From VRUE01 sp036525295 (GTDB taxonomy: Bacteria > Actinomycetota > Thermoleophilia > Solirubrobacterales > 70-9), in assembly GCA_036525295.1 (NCBI GenBank), contig DATDAQ010000087.1:1-12818 (forward strand): DNA of 12,818 nt. Reading direction: 5' to 3'. The translations under genes were made by a program, and so were the position numbers. The stretch's first letter is position 1, and the number at the start of each line of letters is the position of its first letter. Shown here in pieces: positions 6,387 through 10,596 of the stretch. The notes under the pieces were generated by a model that ran no database searches, was not told the DNA's origin, and worked only from the letters and a program-made list of their open reading frames with translations.

Positions 6387-7715
6387 CTACTCGTGCGGCC
6401 TCGCCATGCGGCGGTGGTCTAGAGCTTCCTCAAGCACAGACGGCTCAACGCCTTGCTCCAGAGCTACCTCCCGTAGGGACCGCCCGGACTCGGCGGCGGC
6501 CTTGACGATCTCGGCGGCGCGGTCGTAGCCGATGTGGGGATTGAGCGCGGTGGCGGTGGCCAGGGTGGCCTCGGCGTGGCGCTCGGTCATCTCCTCGTTG
6601 GCCTCGAGGCCCGCGACGCACTTCTCGTTCAGGAGGCGCGAGGCGGAGGCGAGCAGCTTGATCGAGTCGAGCAGATTGCGGGCGATCAGCGGCACCCGCA
6701 CGTTGAGCTCGAACTGGCCCTGGCTGCCGGCGACGGCGATCGCCGCGTCGTTGCCGATCACCTGCGCCGCCACCTGGATCACGACCTCGGGGATCACCGG
6801 GTTGACCTTGCCCGGCATGATCGAGGAACCCTTCTGCAGCTCGGGGAGGCGCAGCTCGGCGAGGCCGGCCCGCGGCCCGGAGCCCATCAGCGCCAGGTCG
6901 TTGGCGATCTTGTTGAGCGAGACGGCGTAGACCTTGAGCGCGCCGGAGAGCTCGACCAGGGAGTCGCGATTGCCCTGCGCCTCGAAGGGGTCGAGCGGGG
7001 CGGAGATCTCCAGGCCCGTCTCAGCGGCGAGCCTCTCGCGCACCTTGGCGGCGAACTCCGGGTGGGTGTTGAGGCCGGTGCCGGTGGCGGTGCCGCCGAG
7101 CGGGATCTGGCCGACCCGGCGCAGTGTCCCCTCGACCCGCTGCACGCCGAGCCGCACCTGCGCGGCGTAGCCGCCGAACTCCTGGCCGAGGGTGACCGGG
7201 ACCGCGTCCATCAGGTGGGTGCGCCCCGCCTTGACCACGTTGGCGAACTGCTTGGCCTTGGCCTCCAGCGCCGCCTCGAGCCCGCCCATCGCGGGCAGAA
7301 GGTCGTGGGTCACCTCCCCCAGCGCCGCCAGGTGGACGGCGGAGGGGAAGACATCGTTGGAGGACTGCCCCATGTTGACGTGGTCGTTGGCGTGCGCCCC
7401 GTCGCCGGCGAGGTTGGCGAGCACCTCGTTGGCGTTCATGTTCGAGGACGTGCCCGAGCCGGTCTGGAAGACGTCGACCGGGAACTGGTCGTCGTGTTCG
7501 CCCGCGGCGACGGCATCGCCCGCCGCGGCGATGCGCTCCGCCAGGGCGGGGTCGAGCCCGCCGACTTCGGCGTTGACCAGCGCAGCCGCGGCCTTCAGCC
7601 GGCCCAGCCAGCGAACGACGGGCACGGGAACCCGCTCGCCCGACACCGGGAAGTTGTCCACTGCCTTGGTGGTCTCGCCACCCCAGAGCTGCTCAGTCAA
7701 GGTCCGTGCCTCCAT
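6387..7715 (-). CDS. fumC: Class II fumarate hydratase (fumarase C)
   Basis: This encodes a 442-residue homotetrameric, iron-free fumarase that interconverts fumarate and L-malate in the citric acid cycle. The superfamily signature G296-SSIMPGKVNP306 is intact and carries the mobile catalytic serine loop. Other active-site segments are Q85-TGSGTSSNMN95, NMGQSSND at 114-121, and AGRTH167-LMD, with the catalytic His of the family. The C-terminal domain (ALNPHIGYD... to the end) is complete. The N-terminus starts at TLTEQLWGGET and lacks about 11 residues relative to E. coli FumC, including the conserved E-x-D-S/T-MG strand; an in-frame TGA 18 nt upstream rules out a longer start. A TTG at codon 6 is preceded at 8 nt by GGAGG and is an alternative start. 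Aspartase and other superfamily members are less likely given the NFPVSG opening. The upstream lipoprotein gene ends 25 nt away. Confidence 0.95.
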   Translation of the reverse strand: MEARTLTEQLWGGETTKAVDNFPVSGERVPVPVVRWLGRLKAAAALVNAEVGGLDPALAERIAAAGDAVAAGEHDDQFPVDVFQTGSGTSSNMNANEVLANLAGDGAHANDHVNMGQSSNDVFPSAVHLAALGEVTHDLLPAMGGLEAALEAKAKQFANVVKAGRTHLMDAVPVTLGQEFGGYAAQVRLGVQRVEGTLRRVGQIPLGGTATGTGLNTHPEFAAKVRERLAAETGLEISAPLDPFEAQGNRDSLVELSGALKVYAVSLNKIANDLALMGSGPRAGLAELRLPELQKGSSIMPGKVNPVIPEVVIQVAAQVIGNDAAIAVAGSQGQFELNVRVPLIARNLLDSIKLLASASRLLNEKCVAGLEANEEMTERHAEATLATATALNPHIGYDRAAEIVKAAAESGRSLREVALEQGVEPSVLEEALDHRRMARPHE

Positions 7716-7733
7716 CGAAGTCGTTGTCGTTCA

Positions 7734-7739
7734 AGCGTA
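7734..7739 (-). promoter_or_regulatory. Putative -10 element (TACGCT) of fumC
   Basis: On the minus strand TACGCT lies 1 nt after the stop of the upstream lipoprotein gene and 18 nt before the fumC ATG. The leader would be about 11 nt to ATG 7715 or about 26 nt to the TTG at 7700, which has a GGAGG in front of it. It suggests fumC has its own promoter even though it also follows the lipoprotein gene closely. Confidence 0.35.
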
Positions 7740-7740
7740 T

Positions 7741-8211
7741 TCAGCCGCGAGCCCGACCGGCATCGAAGCCCCGCTGGTAGGCGTCGAGGAAGGTCGCCGG
7801 CAGCGGCCGGTTGTCGGCGCTGTAGCGGGCAGCGGCGGCGAGCCGGCGGATCAGCTCGGCATGGATTCCCTGCGTTCCATCGGCCCCGCGCTGGGCAGCC
7901 CCGAGCAGGTAGCCAAGCTGAACGTTCGCAACCCCGCCCGGGTCGGACCGAGCGTCCGCGTTGAGCTCAGTTGCCGCCGCAACCATCGCGGTGCCCACGC
8001 TCGCAAGCGTCCCGCCGGCCTGGTTCTCGGCCAGGCAAGAGCTGATCGGCGTCTCGCCCTGAAGCCGCACCGCCCCCGGCGCGTCCTCGAGTGCCCGCAG
8101 GTAGGTGCCGGCGCCTTCGAGACAGGCGACCGGCGTGGACCCGTCGGTGCTCCCGCAGCCGATCGCCGTCAAGGCGATGACTATGGCGGCGATCGAGCAC
8201 GGGCGGCGCAT
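7741..8211 (-). CDS. Small putative lipoprotein, unknown function
   Basis: This is a 156-residue protein I do not recognise. Its N-terminus is a short lipoprotein-type signal: MRRP, hydrophobic core, then A16-I-G-C19, with Cys19 the likely lipidated residue (position -3 is Ala rather than the preferred Leu). The mature part has two further cysteines (in VACLE and SSCLAE), a Ser/Gly/Ala-rich middle, and a predicted helical C-terminal half (IHAELIRRLAAAARY, then LDAYQRGFDAGRARG). It has no catalytic motif. It would be anchored to the outer face of the membrane. The start is supported by a TAGGAT box 9 nt upstream, in the 19-nt gap after the M15-like gene. It is followed 25 nt later by fumC, which has no obvious functional link. 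Confidence 0.75.
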   Translation of the reverse strand: MRRPCSIAAIVIALTAIGCGSTDGSTPVACLEGAGTYLRALEDAPGAVRLQGETPISSCLAENQAGGTLASVGTAMVAAATELNADARSDPGGVANVQLGYLLGAAQRGADGTQGIHAELIRRLAAAARYSADNRPLPATFLDAYQRGFDAGRARG

Positions 8212-8220
8212 CGGCCGCGA

Positions 8221-8226
8221 ATCCTA
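8221..8226 (-). promoter_or_regulatory. Putative -10 element (TAGGAT) of the lipoprotein gene
   Basis: On the minus strand TAGGAT sits 9 nt before the ATG at 8211, inside the 19-nt gap between the M15-like stop and the lipoprotein start. There is no Shine-Dalgarno. It fits the leaderless pattern seen at other starts in the window. Confidence 0.45.
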
Positions 8227-8230
8227 TGGC

Positions 8231-8938
8231 TCAGTCGCCGCGAGCCGAGAGGCCGCCGGAGTGGACGGTCGAGATTCCGCCGGAGGGCCCGGGCGGGGGT
8301 GCCGGAGGAGTCTTTGGACGCTTGTGGCGTGGATGGCGAGGCTTGCGGGTGGGTTGTTCGCCGACGGGGAAGACTTCGACCCATTCGGCGATCTCGAACT
8401 GGGGTGTGGCGGCGTGTTCCCAGGATAGGTGGAGGTGGTGGCCGCAGCCGTGGCCGGCGTCACCGTCGTAGCCGACCCAGCGGAAGGGTGATGCCGGCTC
8501 GTTTTGCTGCGGCTCCGCCCAGAGTGCGAGGCGGGTGATCCCGCGCCAGTTGGCGTCGCACTCGTCACTCCAATTCAGCGGCGAGATGTCGACGGCGAGC
8601 CCGTTGTAGTGGTCGGAGTGCCTGACGTGGCAGCCATGGCAGCCGGCGTGTTCGCCGTTTGGCAGCGGGCCCGAGTAGCCGTCGCTGACGTAGATCGGGA
8701 AGCGCTGGGCGATCCAGCGCAGGTTGGGGACGATGCGACGGTCGACCATGTCGCCTTCTTCATGCGGGATCGAGGCTGGGATCGGCACGATTTCCCCAGT
8801 CGCGTAGGCGAGGCGCGTAGAAGTTGGGCCAGCGCTCGCCGGTCCAGCCAGGATCGCGCAGAGGGCAGCAAGCGCGATTGCGGCGGAAAGGACCCGGTAG
8901 GCGAGCGCTGGCGATACCACGGTTGGGGTATCGACCAC
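8231..8938 (-). CDS. Secreted M15-like (D,D-peptidase-fold) metallopeptidase domain protein
   Basis: This is a 235-residue exported protein. The signal peptide spans about 1-36 (hydrophobic core ending GPASA). The mature domain has the zinc-site layout of the DD-carboxypeptidase/Hedgehog fold: S108-D-H110-YNGLAVD117 near the middle and G166-H-H168-L-H170-LSW later, matching SxHxxGxAxD and the xxHxH ligand of M15/VanY-type enzymes that cleave D-Ala-D-Ala or related cell-wall peptide bonds. I see no standard EPWH motif, so activity is uncertain. A C100-H-G-C103-H104 segment lies directly before the zinc motif, with more Cys at 127 and 165, which could form disulfides. Residues about 196-235 are a Pro/Lys/Arg-rich tail that may hold the protein at the wall. 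The GTG start at 8938 is set by AAGGAG 8 nt upstream, the best Shine-Dalgarno in the window. It is divergent from the mdlC-like gene. Confidence 0.8.
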   Translation of the reverse strand: MVDTPTVVSPALAYRVLSAAIALAALCAILAGPASAGPTSTRLAYATGEIVPIPASIPHEEGDMVDRRIVPNLRWIAQRFPIYVSDGYSGPLPNGEHAGCHGCHVRHSDHYNGLAVDISPLNWSDECDANWRGITRLALWAEPQQNEPASPFRWVGYDGDAGHGCGHHLHLSWEHAATPQFEIAEWVEVFPVGEQPTRKPRHPRHKRPKTPPAPPPGPSGGISTVHSGGLSARGD

Positions 8939-8946
8939 TCAGGCGT

Positions 8947-8952
8947 CTCCTT
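8947..8952 (-). promoter_or_regulatory. Shine-Dalgarno (AAGGAG) for the M15-like gene
   Basis: AAGGAG on the minus strand lies 8 nt before GTG 8938. It decides the start of this gene and contrasts with the other starts, most of which lack a ribosome-binding site and appear leaderless. Confidence 0.7.
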
Positions 8953-8967
8953 GAGAATCGCATTGCA

Positions 8968-8977
8968 CATATAGGGT
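8968..8977. promoter_or_regulatory. Overlapping divergent -10 elements between the M15-like and mdlC-like genes
   Basis: The self-complementary TATA at 8970-8973 is shared by two opposed hexamers: TAGGGT (8972-8977, or TATAGG 8970-8975) on plus, 10-12 nt before ATG 8988, and TATATG (8973-8968) on minus, about 29 nt before GTG 8938. The minus transcript would carry a leader with the AAGGAG site; the plus transcript would be leaderless or nearly so. The whole divergent gap is 49 nt. Confidence 0.42.
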
Positions 8978-8987
8978 TTCGCGCGGT

Positions 8988-10586
8988 ATGCCGACGGTCC
9001 GCGAAGCCAGCTTCGACCTCTTCCGCGAGCGGGGGATGACGACGATGTTCGGCAATCCCGGCTCGACCGAGCTGCCGATGCTCGCCGATTTCCCCTCGGA
9101 CTTCCGCTACGTGCTCGGCCTGCAGGAGGCGGTCGTGGTCGGGATGGCCGACGGCTTCGCCCAGGCCTCGGGCCAGACGACGGTCGCCAATCTGCACACC
9201 GCGCCGGGCGTCGGCAACGCGATGGGCGCGATCTTCAATGCCCAGGCCAACCACTCCCCGCTGCTGGTCACGGCCGGGCAGCAGGCTCGCGCGCAGATCA
9301 CCCTGCAGGCGAACCTGACCAACCGCGACGCGATCCGCATGCCCCACCCGCTGGTCAAGTGGTCCTACGAGCCGGCCCGGGCCGAGGACGTGCCGCTGGC
9401 CCTCGCCCACGGCGCCCACCTCGCCGGCCTGCCGCCGAAGGGCCCGGTCTTCGTCTCGCTGCCGATGGACGACTGGTATGCCGAGGTCGACGAGGCCGAC
9501 GCGCGCGAGGCGATCTCGCGGCGGGTCGACGGTCGCGCCGGTGCCGACCCTGCCGCGGTGCGTGTCCTCGCCGACCGGCTCGACTCCGCGACCAACCCGG
9601 TCATGGTCGCCGGGCCCGACATCGACGCCTCCGGCGCCTGGGAGCTCGCGGTCGCCCTCGCCGAGCGCCAGCGCCTGCCGGTCTGGGCGACCCCGGCGAC
9701 GGGCGGCGGCCGGCTCGGCTTCCCAGAGAACCACCCGAACTACCGCGGCGTGCTGCCGCCGGCGATCGGCCCAGTCGGCAAGACGCTCGAGGGCCACGAC
9801 CTGATCCTCGTCCTCGGCAGCTCGGTCTTCCCCTACTACCCCTACATCCCCGGGCCGCTGCTGCCGGAGGGAGCGAAGCTGGTCGCGATCACCAGCGACC
9901 CCGACGAGGCGGCGCGGGCGCCGATGGGCGACGCCCTCGTCGCCGACGTGAAGCTGACCCTGGCGGCGCTGCTCGAGGACCTGCCCGAGTCCTCGCGCCC
10001 GGCACCCGAGCCGAATCCCGGCCCCGGGGAAATCCCGCCCACCGACCCGCTCAACTCATCGACCGTCCACACGGCACTGGGCGAGGTCTTCCCCGAGGAC
10101 GGGATCGTCGTGCTCGAGTCCCCCTCCAGCACCCTCTCCCTACGCAACCAGCTGCGGCTCTCGCGCCCGGGCAGCTACTACTTCGCCGCCGGGGGCGGCC
10201 TCGGCTTCGGCCTCGCCGCCTCGATTGGGGTGCAGATCGCCCAGCCGGACCGCCCGGTCGTCTGCGTGATCGGCGAGGGCTCGGTCCAGTACGCGGTGAG
10301 CGCCTTCTGGACCGCCGTCGCCTACGAGGTCCCGGTCACCTTCCTCGTCCTGCGCAACGAGGAGTACGCGATCCTCAAGTGGTTCGCCGAGGTCGAGCAG
10401 GTGGCGGGAGCGCCCGGGCTCGACCTTCCCGCTCTCGACGTCGCCGCGGTCGCCGAGGGATACGGAGTGACGGCGCACCGCGTCAAGGACCGCGATGAAG
10501 TTCGCGACGCGCTGGCCAAGGCGTTCGCGTCCCCGCACCCCGAGCTGGTCGAAGTCCCGGTCGCCCCGGGGATGTCGCTCTTCTAA
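8988..10586 (+). CDS. mdlC: Benzoylformate decarboxylase-like ThDP enzyme
   Basis: This encodes a 532-residue thiamine-diphosphate-dependent 2-oxo acid decarboxylase, colinear along its length with Pseudomonas putida MdlC as I remember it. It would turn a 2-oxo acid into an aldehyde plus CO2. The N-terminal PYR domain holds F21-G-N-P-G-S26 (Ser26), Q46-E47 (cofactor-activating Glu) and N68-L-H70 (catalytic His70), at the same numbers as in MdlC. Then come LVKWSYEPA, the central domain with ARAPMGDA, and the C-terminal PP domain with GSYYFAAGGGLGFGL. Three differences stand out: the Mg-ThDP motif reads G-E430-G-S instead of GDGS, followed by RN457-E-E instead of NNGT; the His281 position is Tyr284; the Ala460 position is Ile462. 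These make a different substrate plausible. The downstream oxidase gene begins 10 nt after the stop, so they form an operon. Confidence 0.88.
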   Translation: MPTVREASFDLFRERGMTTMFGNPGSTELPMLADFPSDFRYVLGLQEAVVVGMADGFAQASGQTTVANLHTAPGVGNAMGAIFNAQANHSPLLVTAGQQARAQITLQANLTNRDAIRMPHPLVKWSYEPARAEDVPLALAHGAHLAGLPPKGPVFVSLPMDDWYAEVDEADAREAISRRVDGRAGADPAAVRVLADRLDSATNPVMVAGPDIDASGAWELAVALAERQRLPVWATPATGGGRLGFPENHPNYRGVLPPAIGPVGKTLEGHDLILVLGSSVFPYYPYIPGPLLPEGAKLVAITSDPDEAARAPMGDALVADVKLTLAALLEDLPESSRPAPEPNPGPGEIPPTDPLNSSTVHTALGEVFPEDGIVVLESPSSTLSLRNQLRLSRPGSYYFAAGGGLGFGLAASIGVQIAQPDRPVVCVIGEGSVQYAVSAFWTAVAYEVPVTFLVLRNEEYAILKWFAEVEQVAGAPGLDLPALDVAAVAEGYGVTAHRVKDRDEVRDALAKAFASPHPELVEVPVAPGMSLF

Positions 10587-10596
10587 GGTCCCACCC

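Noticed and set aside
6534..7964. 476-codon plus-strand open frame across fumC and the lipoprotein gene
   Set aside because: It spans two unrelated minus-strand genes and has no recognisable domain.
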